Below are positions 35,624-44,877 of a stretch of 64,000 nucleotides of DNA, in pieces. The DNA lies in contig NZ_FNGS01000005.1 of NCBI RefSeq assembly GCF_900103285.1, positions 430,579 to 494,578 of the forward strand, read 5' to 3'. Within the stretch, counting starts at the first letter, position 1, and each line of letters opens with the position of its first letter. This DNA comes from Siphonobacter aquaeclarae (GTDB taxonomy: Bacteria > Bacteroidota > Bacteroidia > Cytophagales > Spirosomataceae). A model generated the notes under the pieces. It searched no databases. It was not told the DNA's origin and was given only the letters and a program-made list of their open reading frames with translations. The translations under genes were made by a program, and so were the position numbers.

Positions 35624-37039
35624 ATGAGAAAGAAACAACAGAAACCTCCCGTCATACTCGAAAATCTGCGGGTGGAAGATTTTGCTGCCGAAGGAAAATG
35701 CCTCGCCCGCCACGAGGGACAGGTCGTTTTTATTGAAGGCGAAGTGGCTCCCGGTGATGTAGTCGATGTTCGCATATTCAAGACCAAGTCCAATTTCAAG
35801 GAAGGAAGAGCCGTTGCGGTTCACTCGTTTTCGCCGTTGCGGCAGACGCCTGCCTGCCAGCATTTTGGCACGTGCGGCGGCTGTAAATGGCAGCACGTTC
35901 AATATGAAACCCAGCTCGATTTCAAGACCCGTCAGGTAACTGATTCGTTGGAACGGATCGGGAAAGTTTCCCACCCGGGTATACGTCCGATTATCGGTTC
36001 CTCCAGACAGTACGAATACCGGAATAAGCTGGAATTTACGTACTCGGCCAACCGCTGGTACACCGACCAGGAAATAGCTTCCGGAGATACGCTCAATCGA
36101 CGCGCAGCCGGTTTCCACGTACCAAAGCGCTTTGACCGCATCCTGGATATTCAGCACTGCCACCTGCAGCCGGAGCCGTCGAATGCTATCCGCCTCGCCG
36201 TCAAGCAGTTCGGAGAATCGCGCGGGTGGTCGTTTTACGATTTCATTCAACATGGCGGTTTCCTCCGGAACGTGGTTATCCGGACATCCTCCACCGGCCA
36301 GGTAATGGTCATTGTGCAATTCGGGGAATCGCAGCCGGAGGAGATTCAGGCGTTGATGGACTACCTGCAGGAGAATTTCCCGGCGATTACGTCCCTCCAT
36401 TACGTCGTCAATACCAAACTGAACGATACCTTTCAGGATCAGGAAATTATCCACGTTGGCGGCACACCGTTTATCGAAGAACGGATGGAAAACCTGACGT
36501 TCCGGGTAGGCCCGAAGTCGTTTTACCAGACCAACTCCGATCAGGCCTATGTTCTCTACCAACTGGCCCGGGAATATGCGCAACTGACCGGCACCGAGCT
36601 CGTATACGATCTTTACACCGGCACCGGCACAATTGCCAACTTCGTGGCCCATCAGGCCGCTAGGGTCGTCGGAATCGAATATGTCGAGGCTTCGGTAGCG
36701 GATGCGCGTGTAAACTCGGAAATCAACGGCGTTGAGAATACGTCGTTCTTTGCGGGAGACATGAAAAAGCTCCTGACGGCGTCTTTTTTTGAAATACACG
36801 GCAAGCCGGATGTCATCATTACTGACCCTCCGCGGGCGGGTATGGACCCGGATGTGGTCGAAGCTATTCTCGGCGCCGCGCCGCAGCGGATTGTTTATGT
36901 CAGCTGTAATCCGGCTACGCAGGCGCGTGATGTAGCCGCTCTGGCTGCACTTTACGACGTAAAAGCAGTGCAACCCGTCGATATGTTTCCGCATACGCAC
37001 CACGTCGAAAACGTCATGTGGCTGGAAAAGCGGGCATAA
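35624..37039 (+). CDS. rlmD: 23S rRNA (uracil-5-)-methyltransferase RlmD
   Basis: A 471-residue enzyme that methylates C5 of uridine in 23S rRNA (U1939 in E. coli numbering) with S-adenosylmethionine. An N-terminal TRAM domain (about 10-68) is followed by the 4Fe-4S cysteines Cys78, Cys84 and Cys87 (ACQHFGTCGGCKW) and a fourth in DIQHCH. The SAM motif is VYDLYTGTGTIANF and the catalytic Cys428 lies in SCNPAT. Length and order are those of the RlmD/RumA family; the paralog RlmC/TrmA assignment cannot be fully excluded from motifs alone. Start supported by a -7 element just upstream. Confidence 0.9.
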   Translation: MRKKQQKPPVILENLRVEDFAAEGKCLARHEGQVVFIEGEVAPGDVVDVRIFKTKSNFKEGRAVAVHSFSPLRQTPACQHFGTCGGCKWQHVQYETQLDFKTRQVTDSLERIGKVSHPGIRPIIGSSRQYEYRNKLEFTYSANRWYTDQEIASGDTLNRRAAGFHVPKRFDRILDIQHCHLQPEPSNAIRLAVKQFGESRGWSFYDFIQHGGFLRNVVIRTSSTGQVMVIVQFGESQPEEIQALMDYLQENFPAITSLHYVVNTKLNDTFQDQEIIHVGGTPFIEERMENLTFRVGPKSFYQTNSDQAYVLYQLAREYAQLTGTELVYDLYTGTGTIANFVAHQAARVVGIEYVEASVADARVNSEINGVENTSFFAGDMKKLLTASFFEIHGKPDVIITDPPRAGMDPDVVEAILGAAPQRIVYVSCNPATQARDVAALAALYDVKAVQPVDMFPHTHHVENVMWLEKRA

Positions 37040-37054
37040 CGATAACCAATTCGC

Positions 37055-37089
37055 AAAAAACAGGATATGTAAAAAATATCCTGTTTTTT
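37055..37089 (+). terminator. Terminator after rlmD
   Basis: 14-bp perfect stem aaaaaacaggatat/atatcctgtttttt with a 7-base A-rich loop, ending seven bases before the next ATG. Confidence 0.85.
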
Positions 37090-37095
37090 GATTAT

Positions 37096-37764
37096 ATGCG
37101 CCGCTTCTTCCATCATCTAACCCGACTCAACTATTCCACGCTCCGGTTCAACTTCCGGTATTTTCCATTCCGGCAGGCCATCCGGTTCCCCGTGCTTGTG
37201 TCCCGCCATGTCCTTTTGAAAGACCTCGGCGGACAGGTCCGCCTGGAAGGGGATCTCTTCTTTGGCAAGGTGCAAATCGGGTATGGTGACATTGGTATTT
37301 TCGACGCCCGCTATTCGAGGAGTATCTGGCAGGTAGGGGGTACCGTTGTTTTCAAAGGTGCTGCGGCGCTGGGGCATGGCACCCGGTTGTCTGTAGGACC
37401 AGACGGCGTCGTTACATTCGGAGCCAACTTCGCGATCAGCGCAGAGTCCGCAATAGTTTGCCATAAGAAAGTGACATTCGGCGACGACTGCCTTCTGTCC
37501 TGGGAAAATCTCATTCTCGATACCGATATGCACCCGATCCGCGACGCCGCTCACCGGATCATCAACGAACCTGCTGACGTGACCGTCGGCGACAAAACCT
37601 GGATCGGATGCAGGTGCACGATACTCAAAGGTTCTGTGATCCCGCCGGGCTCGGTCATTGCAGCCGGAACGATTGTTTCGCGGCCGCTCGACGGAGAGAA
37701 TGCCGTCTATGGCTCTGGTACCGCCCGAAAAATCCGGGAGGGAATTCACTGGGACCCATTCTAA
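37096..37764 (+). CDS. Hexapeptide-repeat acyltransferase (LbetaH fold)
   Basis: A 222-residue protein from the ATG at 37096, just after the rlmD terminator. Left-handed beta-helix hexad repeats start near VVFKGAAALGHGTRLSVGPD and run through FGDDCLLSWENLILDTDMHP, with the usual catalytic His in DTDMHPI and the closing turn PPGSVIAAGTIVSR. Such enzymes acetylate or acylate sugars (capsule, LPS or small sugars). The first 60 residues are basic and amphipathic. The 3' end, including the stop, forms half of a bidirectional terminator. Confidence 0.88.
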   Translation: MRRFFHHLTRLNYSTLRFNFRYFPFRQAIRFPVLVSRHVLLKDLGGQVRLEGDLFFGKVQIGYGDIGIFDARYSRSIWQVGGTVVFKGAAALGHGTRLSVGPDGVVTFGANFAISAESAIVCHKKVTFGDDCLLSWENLILDTDMHPIRDAAHRIINEPADVTVGDKTWIGCRCTILKGSVIPPGSVIAAGTIVSRPLDGENAVYGSGTARKIREGIHWDPF

Positions 37765-37812
37765 AAAGAAAGGCCTTTGGAAATCTCCAAAGGCCTTTCT
37801 TTTTAGAATGGG
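37755..37812. terminator. Bidirectional terminator spanning two gene ends
   Basis: 27-bp perfect inverted repeat (37755-37781, 37786-37812) with a 4-base loop. It contains the last codons and stops of both the acyltransferase and the convergent dnaB; both proteins end Pro-Phe. T runs lie on both sides. Confidence 0.9.
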
Positions 37813-39410
37813 ACGTCGCCCATTCCGGTAGAGAAGCTGCCAAAATCGCCCGGAGGCGCCTGGGTTTGCTGATTAACTTTGCTGCCAAAAGTCCGGGCGC
37901 CGCCCTGATTCTCGAACGACCCGATAAACTCGCCGCTGCCTTGATTGGAGAAGCGCGGTCCTTCGTTCATGGCAGAGAAATCTCCGCCGGCGAGATCGGC
38001 AAATTTGGTAAACTTATTGATGAACCGGAGCTGCACGGTTTCGGTTGAACCGGAACGGTTTTTACCGATGATAACTTCGCCGACGCCCGTCGTCGGCTGG
38101 CCGTTTTCATCCTGCGTAATGCCGTAGTACTCGGGCCGGTACAAAAACATAACCATATCCGCATCCTGCTCGATAGAGCCGGATTCCCGGAGATCGGAAA
38201 GTTGAGGCTTCTTCTCTCCACCCCGCGTTTCGACCGCGCGGCTGAGCTGTGACAGGGCAATCACCGGCACATTCAATTCTTTCGCCAGGTTCTTAAGCGC
38301 CCGCGAAATAGACGCAATTTCCTGCTCGCGGTTGCCTCCGCCTTTGCTGCTGTCTCCCTGCATCAGCTGGAGATAATCGATAACAATCAGCTGAATATCA
38401 TGCTGTTGCTTCAGACGACGGCATTTGGCCCGCAATTCCAGAATCGAAAGCGCAGGGGTATCGTCGATAAAAATCGGCGCGGACGTCAGTTTGCTGATCC
38501 GCGCGTGCAACTGAGCCCATTCATGGTTGGCCAGGCTTCCTTTCTTGATTTTCTCACTTTCGATCTCCGCTTCCGCCGAAATAAGACGGTTCACCAACTG
38601 AACCGAGGACATTTCAAGCGAGAAGATGGCAACGCCCTGATTCCAGTCTACTGCCGCATTCCGGCACGCGGAAAGGATAAAGGCCGTCTTTCCCATTGCC
38701 GGACGGGCCGCAATGATGACCAGTTCGGACTTCTGCCAGCCGCCCGTCACCCGGTCCAGCGCGGTAAAACCCGACGCTACGCCGGTCAGACCGTCCTGCA
38801 GGTGCTTCTTCGCTTCGAGTTCTTCGAGCGCCTGCTTGACGACCGCATTCATGTCCGAAAAATTCTTCCGGATATTGGATTCGGAGATCTTGAAAAGGTC
38901 CTGTTCGGCCTTGTCCAGCAGCTGGAACACGTCCGTGGTATCTTCGTAAGCCAGTTTAAGAACCTCGTTGGAAGAGGTAATCAGGTCCCGCTTGATCGAG
39001 TTTTCGGCAATCTTCCGGGCATAGGCCTCTACGTTGGCAGCTGAGCTGATCCGGCTGGTCAATTCAGCCAGGTAAGCCGCTCCGCCCGCAAATTCGAGGG
39101 TACCGTCGTTCCGGAGCCGCTGGGTTACCGTCAGCAGGTCAACCGGCTCCGAATTATTGAAGAGAGACAGGACAGACGTAAAAATCTTCTGGTGGGCCTC
39201 CCGGTAAAAGCTCTCGGGTTTCAGAATATCCACAACAGCCGTCAGCGCATCCCGCTCCAGCATCACGGCGCCGAGCACCGCCTCTTCCAGCTCAATGGCC
39301 TGGGGAGGAATCTTGCCCAGACCGGTATCAAGCCACCGATTCCCGTTCGGCACATACCCCGCCGAAGCGGCTGACTTTCTAGTAGTTGCTTGTCGTCTGT
39401 TGTCTTCCAT
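37803..39410 (-). CDS. dnaB: Replicative DNA helicase DnaB
   Basis: A 535-residue hexameric helicase from the ATG at 39410 (MEDNRRQATTRK). The N-terminal DnaB domain (PPQAIELEEAVLGAVMLERD) is followed by the RecA-like motor with Walker A ARPAMGKTAF, the Walker B/DnaB loop VIDYLQLMQGD and the arginine region SDLRESGSIEQDADMVMFLY. The Gly/Gln-rich C-terminal tail (about 50 residues) is typical for Bacteroidota. It unwinds DNA ahead of the replisome. No intein. Divergent from phoH. Confidence 0.97.
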   Translation of the reverse strand: MEDNRRQATTRKSAASAGYVPNGNRWLDTGLGKIPPQAIELEEAVLGAVMLERDALTAVVDILKPESFYREAHQKIFTSVLSLFNNSEPVDLLTVTQRLRNDGTLEFAGGAAYLAELTSRISSAANVEAYARKIAENSIKRDLITSSNEVLKLAYEDTTDVFQLLDKAEQDLFKISESNIRKNFSDMNAVVKQALEELEAKKHLQDGLTGVASGFTALDRVTGGWQKSELVIIAARPAMGKTAFILSACRNAAVDWNQGVAIFSLEMSSVQLVNRLISAEAEIESEKIKKGSLANHEWAQLHARISKLTSAPIFIDDTPALSILELRAKCRRLKQQHDIQLIVIDYLQLMQGDSSKGGGNREQEIASISRALKNLAKELNVPVIALSQLSRAVETRGGEKKPQLSDLRESGSIEQDADMVMFLYRPEYYGITQDENGQPTTGVGEVIIGKNRSGSTETVQLRFINKFTKFADLAGGDFSAMNEGPRFSNQGSGEFIGSFENQGGARTFGSKVNQQTQAPPGDFGSFSTGMGDVPF

Positions 39411-39612
39411 ATACACAATGATACGCAAAAAGAGGGGCGAATTTACTGCCTGCGGGAGCATTTTTTTGCCCTTCGGAAGAAACATTTTCACCATCGGCGC
39501 TAATGTGTTCAGCATGAGCAGATCACGAAAAAATAATCTGTTCCGGGGACTAAAAAGACAGAATAATGGTTAATTTGGTCAAAAGAAGTATCCACAAAAC
39601 CTCCTCAACAGT

Positions 39613-40581
39613 TTGATCGAAAAGACCATCACGCTGGAAGACGTCTCACTTGTTGATTTCCTGGGCGTCGAAAATACCACCATCCGGGAGCTGTCCTCGG
39701 CCTTCCCGATGAGCAAAATCATCTCGCGCGGCAACGAGATCACCATTCGCGGAACCTCTTCTGAAATCAGCCGCATCACCGACATTCTGGAGTCTCTTCG
39801 TCATCATTATCAACGTTTTGGGAAAGTAACCGCCGACAACGTACGCTCGTATCTCGGGCTGACCGTCGACGAGACGCCCACGGCGCTTCCGCCGGAAGAC
39901 GATGACGTATTTCTCTATGGAAACAAGGGTGTCGTGATCCGGATGAAGACGGCCAACCAGAAAGCCATGGTGGATGCCGTTGCCAAACACGATATCGTCT
40001 TTGCCGTCGGCCCAGCCGGTACCGGAAAGACGTATACCGCCGTTGCCATTGCTGTCAAGGCGCTTAAAAACAAAGAAGTCAAGAAAATCATCATCACCCG
40101 GCCGGCCGTGGAAGCCGGCGAAAACCTCGGTTTCCTTCCCGGAGACCTGAAGGAAAAAATCGATCCGTACCTCCGGCCGATTTACGATGCGCTGGATGAC
40201 ATGATTCCGGCTGAAAAGCTGAAACTCTACATCGAAAACCGCACCATCGAAATCGCTCCCCTCGCCTACATGCGCGGACGGACGCTCAACAATGCGTTCA
40301 TCCTGCTCGACGAAGCGCAGAACACGACGACGATGCAGTTGAAGATGTTTCTGACGCGGATGGGGCCGAATTCCAAGACGATTATCACCGGCGATAAAAC
40401 GCAGGTTGACCTGCCCACGAAAATGAAATCCGGCCTGAGCGAAGCCCTCGAAATCCTCCGCGACGTGGATGAAATCGGGTTTGTCCAGCTCGACGGTCGC
40501 GACGTCGTACGGCACAAGCTCGTGCGTCTGATTATTGAAGCCTATGAAAAGGCCGAATATGCCCATGAAATACGGAGATAA
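39613..40581 (+). CDS. PhoH-family ATPase
   Basis: A 322-residue protein with TTG start at 39613. No ATG lies in frame before the conserved N terminus (IEKTITLEDVSLVDFLGVEN) and a TAA precedes it, so TTG initiation is required. An N-terminal KH-like region is followed by the P-loop GPAGTGKTYTAVAI at about residue 133 and the Walker B FILLDEAQNTT. The family is a predicted RNA helicase/ATPase, often linked to rRNA processing through the YbeY-YbeZ pair, but YbeY is not adjacent. A terminator hairpin follows and overlaps the next gene's 5' end. Confidence 0.93.
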   Translation: MIEKTITLEDVSLVDFLGVENTTIRELSSAFPMSKIISRGNEITIRGTSSEISRITDILESLRHHYQRFGKVTADNVRSYLGLTVDETPTALPPEDDDVFLYGNKGVVIRMKTANQKAMVDAVAKHDIVFAVGPAGTGKTYTAVAIAVKALKNKEVKKIIITRPAVEAGENLGFLPGDLKEKIDPYLRPIYDALDDMIPAEKLKLYIENRTIEIAPLAYMRGRTLNNAFILLDEAQNTTTMQLKMFLTRMGPNSKTIITGDKTQVDLPTKMKSGLSEALEILRDVDEIGFVQLDGRDVVRHKLVRLIIEAYEKAEYAHEIRR

Positions 40582-40600
40582 GCGCCTCCTTAGCGCCTGC

Positions 40601-41887
40601 ATGAAGCCGCTGGTCAGCGGCTTTTTGCTTTTGAGCTCAATCGCAGTATCCGCGCAGCAACTGCGCGACTGCGCAGTTGGCGATGTTTATCGCCAGATGG
40701 TCCTGAAAAACAAGACGTTCGGAGTCGCCAGGCAGGCATTCGAAGATTCCGTACAGGCAAAAATCCGGCAGATGGATGCGCAGGGCGGACGTACGGGCAG
40801 CGGGATTCTCCGTATTCCGGTCGTCGTGCACGTCATTCACAACAACCGGGATTCACTCGTTTTCGGCGGAAAAGGCAATGCCAATATCTCCGTTGCCCAG
40901 ATTGAGTCCCAAATCCGGATTCTCAACGAAGACTACCGCAAAAAAGAAGGTACCCGGGGATACAATACCAATCCGGTAGGGGTCGACATGGAAATCGAGT
41001 TTTACCTCGCAACCCAGGATCCGAACGGAAACCCTACGTCCGGTATCCTCCGCCGGTACAATGCCAAAGCGGCATACAACATCAATTCCGACCTCGAACA
41101 GATCAGTGCGCTGAGTTACTGGCCGTCTGACCGGTACCTTAACATGTGGATCGTTCCGGAATTATCCGGTTTCCTCGGCTATGCGCAGTTTGCCGCGGCC
41201 AACTACGAAGGTCTCCAAATGTATTACGAGCAGTTTCCAAAAACGGACGGCGTCTTTCTTGGTCACGCATACGTAGGCGATACCGGTGACCTGGCCGATC
41301 AGACCTATGCTTACGGCAGAACCGCTACCCACGAAATCGGGCATTGGCTGGGTCTGATTCATACCTGGGGCGATGATTACTGCGGTACCGATTATTGCAA
41401 TGATACACCGCCGACCGAATCTGCCAACCGGACGCGGTACTGCAACGACACGTATTCGACCTGTGTCAGCGGACAGCGCACTAAAAATATGATTGAAAAC
41501 TACCTCGATTACTCGCCAGACGCCTGTATGAACATTTTTACAGCCGATCAGAAGAAGCGTGTACGGGCAGTACTCGAAGTTTCTACCCGCCGCCAGAAGC
41601 TGATTGCCGGTAGCAATACCCTGTCGGATACCGATCATCTCGTTGTGTCGGTTTATCCGAATCCTGTTAGTAGTCAGCTGATTGCGTTTGATGCCACGTT
41701 CAAGGGAATTCAAAACCTCCAGTTTTCGCTGACGAACACGGCCGGGCATGTGCTGTATTCGGACAACCGCAGCTCGCAGCCGAGCAACCGGTTTTTCCTT
41801 CCTGTAAAAGGACTTACCCAGGGCGTTTACCTGCTGCAAGTACAAACGCCGACTGAGAAAAAGGTCACCCGGGTATATATCCGGTAG
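40601..41887 (+). CDS. M43-family zinc metalloprotease with T9SS tail
   Basis: A 428-residue secreted protease. The ATG at 40601 gives signal peptide MKPLVSGFLLLSSIAVSAQ; an upstream ATG at 40565 would overlap phoH and add a poor leader. The catalytic zinc motif is His244-Glu-Ile-Gly-His248-Trp-Leu-Gly-Leu-Ile-His254, the extended HExxHxxGxxH of pappalysin/cytophagalysin enzymes. Cys pairs follow (YCGTDYCNDTPP). The C-terminal 75 residues form a type A sorting domain (VSVYPNPVSSQL ... GVYLLQVQT). Likely surface or extracellular proteolysis. Confidence 0.93.
   Translation: MKPLVSGFLLLSSIAVSAQQLRDCAVGDVYRQMVLKNKTFGVARQAFEDSVQAKIRQMDAQGGRTGSGILRIPVVVHVIHNNRDSLVFGGKGNANISVAQIESQIRILNEDYRKKEGTRGYNTNPVGVDMEIEFYLATQDPNGNPTSGILRRYNAKAAYNINSDLEQISALSYWPSDRYLNMWIVPELSGFLGYAQFAAANYEGLQMYYEQFPKTDGVFLGHAYVGDTGDLADQTYAYGRTATHEIGHWLGLIHTWGDDYCGTDYCNDTPPTESANRTRYCNDTYSTCVSGQRTKNMIENYLDYSPDACMNIFTADQKKRVRAVLEVSTRRQKLIAGSNTLSDTDHLVVSVYPNPVSSQLIAFDATFKGIQNLQFSLTNTAGHVLYSDNRSSQPSNRFFLPVKGLTQGVYLLQVQTPTEKKVTRVYIR
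40604..40627 (+). terminator. phoH terminator inside the protease signal-peptide codons
   Basis: 8-bp stem aagccgct/agcggctt with loop ggtc followed by tttgctttt. It lies 22 bases after the phoH stop, but within codons 2-9 of the protease gene. Confidence 0.65.
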
Positions 41888-41912
41888 GTTTCCTTTACTG
41901 CGTGTTTCTCCG

Positions 41913-41947
41913 ATCCCGCTTCCAAAATAAGAAGCGGGATTTTTTTG
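41913..41947 (+). terminator. Terminator after M43 protease
   Basis: 10-bp perfect stem atcccgcttc/gaagcgggat, 8-base loop, seven T after the stem. Confidence 0.9.
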
Positions 41948-42099
41948 TAAGCGGTCGAAGTCATGCTGCATTTGATCCGGATGCGGTTTCAGGGGAACAG
42001 TTTTCCGTTGAAAACGCGCTCGTCTATTCCGTATCCCTATTTTTAGTCTTTTCCGCGGCTGCCGACCGCCCGATATTCGGATCGTTTTCCAACCTGAAG

Positions 42100-44130
42100 A
42101 TGAACTGGTTATCGTTTCCATTCGTACGGTATACGTCGGCGCTGATGTCGGGCATTCTCGTCGCCCGACTGCTGCCTGCGGCATCCTTGACCCTTCTCGG
42201 CTTCTCATGGTTGCTGCTTGCCATCGGGTATATCTGCCTGCATCGGCGTAGGCCGGGCTGGCTTGGGCTGTCATTTCTCCTTGTTTCAGGATGTCTGACG
42301 GTTTTCCTGCACAATCCTGCCACGAAATCCGACTGGATCGGCCGGAAACCCGTTCGCGGTTACGTGGCCGTCGTTACCAGTGCTCCGGAAAAACGGGCCA
42401 CGGTTCACAGGACGTTTGTCCGGGTTACGCAACTGCATTTGGGTTCCTGCTGGCAATCCGGTTCGGGCGTGGTCCTCTGTTACCTGGAAGGAGGCGAAAA
42501 ACTCCGGTATGGCGACCAGTTATTGATCACCGGCACGCCTGACCTTATTCCGCCCCCGCAAAACCCCGGGGAATTTGACTACAGGGCATACCAATCCCTT
42601 TCCGGCGTTTTTCACCAGCAATACCTCCGCGAAGGCAGTTATCGGCTCGCTGGCCATTCGCCTCCTTCCCGGCTTATGGCCCGGGCGATAGAAGTCAGTC
42701 TGTTGGCCGCGGAACTACTGGACAACGCTTTCCTGTCGCGGGAAGACGCGACCGTCGCTACAGCAATGCTGATCGGCTTACGGGCAGATATTGACCCGGA
42801 GCTGCTTCAGGCTTACTCTTCGGCCGGCGCGATTCATGCGCTGTCGGTCTCAGGGATGCACGTAGGAATACTGTTTCTGGTGGTCGGACGGATACTGGGA
42901 TTTCTGAAAAACCGGGGCAACACGGGAAGATGGCTTTTTGCAGGCCTGGCGCTGGCTCTGGTCTGGGGGTATGCGCTGCTTACCGGGCTGTCGACGCCGG
43001 TTGTTCGCTCCGCCCTGATGCTCAGCCTGCTTGTTACAGCGGATACCTTCCGGCTGGATGCTAATCCGTTGAATACTCTTGCCTTTTCGGCCTTTGTGAC
43101 ATTGCTTGTCCAACCGCTGGCGTTGTTTCAAATGAGCTTTCAGCTGTCGTATCTTTCGGTAGGTGGCTTGATTGTGATATACCCGGTCCTTCGCTGGCTG
43201 TGGCGACCGGAAAATCCTTTGTTGCTTGAGGTTTGGGAAATGAGTTGTGGTGCCGTTGCTGCCCAAGCGGTGACATTCCCGCTGGCGGTGTATTATTTTC
43301 ACCAGTTTCCTACCTATTTCCTGTTAGCCAATCCCTTTGTATTGAGCCTTTCAGCAGGTGGGCTGATTTTCGGCCTGGGCTACCTCGCGTTCGCCTGGAT
43401 ACCTGTTTTGGAGGACTTCCTCAGCTATTGTCTTCAGTTGTTTTTCGGTGGATTGAACGGTCTCATCCGGCTGGCAGACCGGCTTCCGGGCGCCCGATGG
43501 ACCGGATTATCTCTCCTTCTTTCGGAGTACTTTCTCATTTCCTCGGTCATCGTCTTCCTACTGCTTCTGCTTACCCGCCGGAAACGGGCGCTGTTTTGGC
43601 CGGCGTTACTTGCAGCGGCTTTTTTCCTCTGTCAAAAATTATTCGCCTATCAGCAGCATCGTCACCAGGAAATACTGATCATTCATCACTCCCGAAAACA
43701 GGGCGTAATCAGTGTGATAAGGGGAAGAACGCAGTATCTCTGGATGCCCCGGGCCCCGGGCGCGGCGGTCTTGTCGCGATCGGTTCTCTGCCTGCAACCG
43801 GCGTGGGGTATTGTCCGCACCGATTCGGTTTCCGGCATCCGGTCGATTCCCGGCGGACAGGCAGGCGTAGTTTCCGGGCGCATCGTGGTCTGGCTATCGC
43901 ATTATACGCTTGGCCGGATTCGCTTTCCATATCCGGTAGACTACCTCGTTTTCAGCCACAATGCCCGTCGCTATCCGGACAAGGCGCTGCTCGCTTCGGT
44001 GGTGAATGTATACATCTTCGACGCCACAAATTCGCCGGCTACTGTCGAGCGATGGCGAAGGGCGCTGCTACCGCTCGGAAAACGCTGCGTTGACATCCGA
44101 CGGCAGGGAGCTTTTGTATCTGCCTGGTGA
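42100..44130 (+). CDS. comEC: ComEC/Rec2 DNA-uptake channel
   Basis: A 676-residue polytopic membrane protein from the ATG at 42100 (MNWLSFPFVRYTSALMSGIL). N-terminal spans and a DUF4131-like external domain (PGEFDYRAYQSLSGVFHQQY) precede the Competence domain, with SGMHVGILF, the segment LLTGLSTPVVRSALML and about eight further spans. The C-terminal soluble part is short and lacks the metallo-beta-lactamase HxHxDH motif, as in other Bacteroidota ComEC proteins. Role: single-strand DNA transport across the inner membrane during transformation. The 29-base spacing to elbB suggests co-transcription. Confidence 0.92.
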   Translation: MNWLSFPFVRYTSALMSGILVARLLPAASLTLLGFSWLLLAIGYICLHRRRPGWLGLSFLLVSGCLTVFLHNPATKSDWIGRKPVRGYVAVVTSAPEKRATVHRTFVRVTQLHLGSCWQSGSGVVLCYLEGGEKLRYGDQLLITGTPDLIPPPQNPGEFDYRAYQSLSGVFHQQYLREGSYRLAGHSPPSRLMARAIEVSLLAAELLDNAFLSREDATVATAMLIGLRADIDPELLQAYSSAGAIHALSVSGMHVGILFLVVGRILGFLKNRGNTGRWLFAGLALALVWGYALLTGLSTPVVRSALMLSLLVTADTFRLDANPLNTLAFSAFVTLLVQPLALFQMSFQLSYLSVGGLIVIYPVLRWLWRPENPLLLEVWEMSCGAVAAQAVTFPLAVYYFHQFPTYFLLANPFVLSLSAGGLIFGLGYLAFAWIPVLEDFLSYCLQLFFGGLNGLIRLADRLPGARWTGLSLLLSEYFLISSVIVFLLLLLTRRKRALFWPALLAAAFFLCQKLFAYQQHRHQEILIIHHSRKQGVISVIRGRTQYLWMPRAPGAAVLSRSVLCLQPAWGIVRTDSVSGIRSIPGGQAGVVSGRIVVWLSHYTLGRIRFPYPVDYLVFSHNARRYPDKALLASVVNVYIFDATNSPATVERWRRALLPLGKRCVDIRRQGAFVSAW

Positions 44131-44159
44131 TCGGCTATTTTGCGGGAAAAACCAATACT

Positions 44160-44840
44160 ATGAAGCGAATCGGAATCATCCTCCACGGGTGCGGCGTTTT
44201 TGACGGCACGGAAATCCAGGAGGCCACGATGGCCATGCTTGCCATCCGGGAAGCGGAAGCCGAATACCGGTGTTATGCGCCTGACCGGCCGCAACACCAC
44301 GTGATCAACCACGCAAACGGGCAGGAAATGCCGGAAACCCGTAATATCCTGGTAGAATCAGCCCGGATTTCGAGAGGACAAATTGAGGACATCCGTCACC
44401 TGAATCTGGATGACTTAGATGGCTTGCTGATTCCGGGAGGTTTCGGCGCAGCGAAAAACCTTTCGACCTGGGCCTTCGACGGCCCTGCCGCAACTGTATT
44501 ACCGGAGGTTCGGGAGATATTGATCGCTGCCGTTGAAAAGGGTATTCCTATTGCCGCACTCTGCGTGAGTCCGGTCGTGCTGGCCAAAGCCTTTGAAGGT
44601 ACAGACTGGCATGCGCGGCTGACGCTCGGAACGACAGCGGCCGCGTCCCCTTACGACATCGCCGGCTTTCACGCCGGTATCGGACAAGTCGGTGCGCACC
44701 CTGCTGAAGCGACGATTGAAGAGATTGTGGTCGACCAGGACCTGAAAATTGTGACCGCTCCCTGCTACATGATGGAGACGGATATACTCGGCATACGAAA
44801 TAATGCGAAGCTGGCGGTCGAGAGACTACTTGCTTTTTAA
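44160..44840 (+). CDS. elbB: ElbB-type glyoxalase (DJ-1/PfpI superfamily)
   Basis: A 226-residue cytoplasmic protein from the ATG at 44160 (MKRIGIILHGCGVFDGTEIQ). The signature stretch YAPDRPQHHVINHANGQE, the Glu-containing IPGGFGAAKNLSTWAFDG and the nucleophile elbow ALCVSPVVLAK (Cys) are those of ElbB/GatZ-like isoprenoid biosynthesis glyoxalase. The family has glyoxalase activity in vitro; its link to isoprenoids is indirect. Full length and closed by a hairpin shared with the convergent DUF3127 gene. Confidence 0.95.
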   Translation: MKRIGIILHGCGVFDGTEIQEATMAMLAIREAEAEYRCYAPDRPQHHVINHANGQEMPETRNILVESARISRGQIEDIRHLNLDDLDGLLIPGGFGAAKNLSTWAFDGPAATVLPEVREILIAAVEKGIPIAALCVSPVVLAKAFEGTDWHARLTLGTTAAASPYDIAGFHAGIGQVGAHPAEATIEEIVVDQDLKIVTAPCYMMETDILGIRNNAKLAVERLLAF

Positions 44841-44844
44841 ACGT

Positions 44845-44872
44845 GAAAGGGTGAGCAGTCGCTCACCCTTTC
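44845..44872. terminator. Bidirectional hairpin between elbB and DUF3127
   Basis: 12-bp perfect stem gaaagggtgagc/gctcaccctttc with loop agtc, fitting in the 37-base gap of two convergent genes. Confidence 0.8.
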
Positions 44873-44877
44873 TGTTA

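Noticed and set aside
35561-37003. 480-codon minus-strand frame over rlmD
   Set aside because: Covered by a clear RlmD with its cysteine and SAM motifs; the antisense frame has no recognisable domain.
39646-40602. 318-codon minus-strand frame over phoH
   Set aside because: Shadow of the PhoH coding sequence caused by high GC at third positions.
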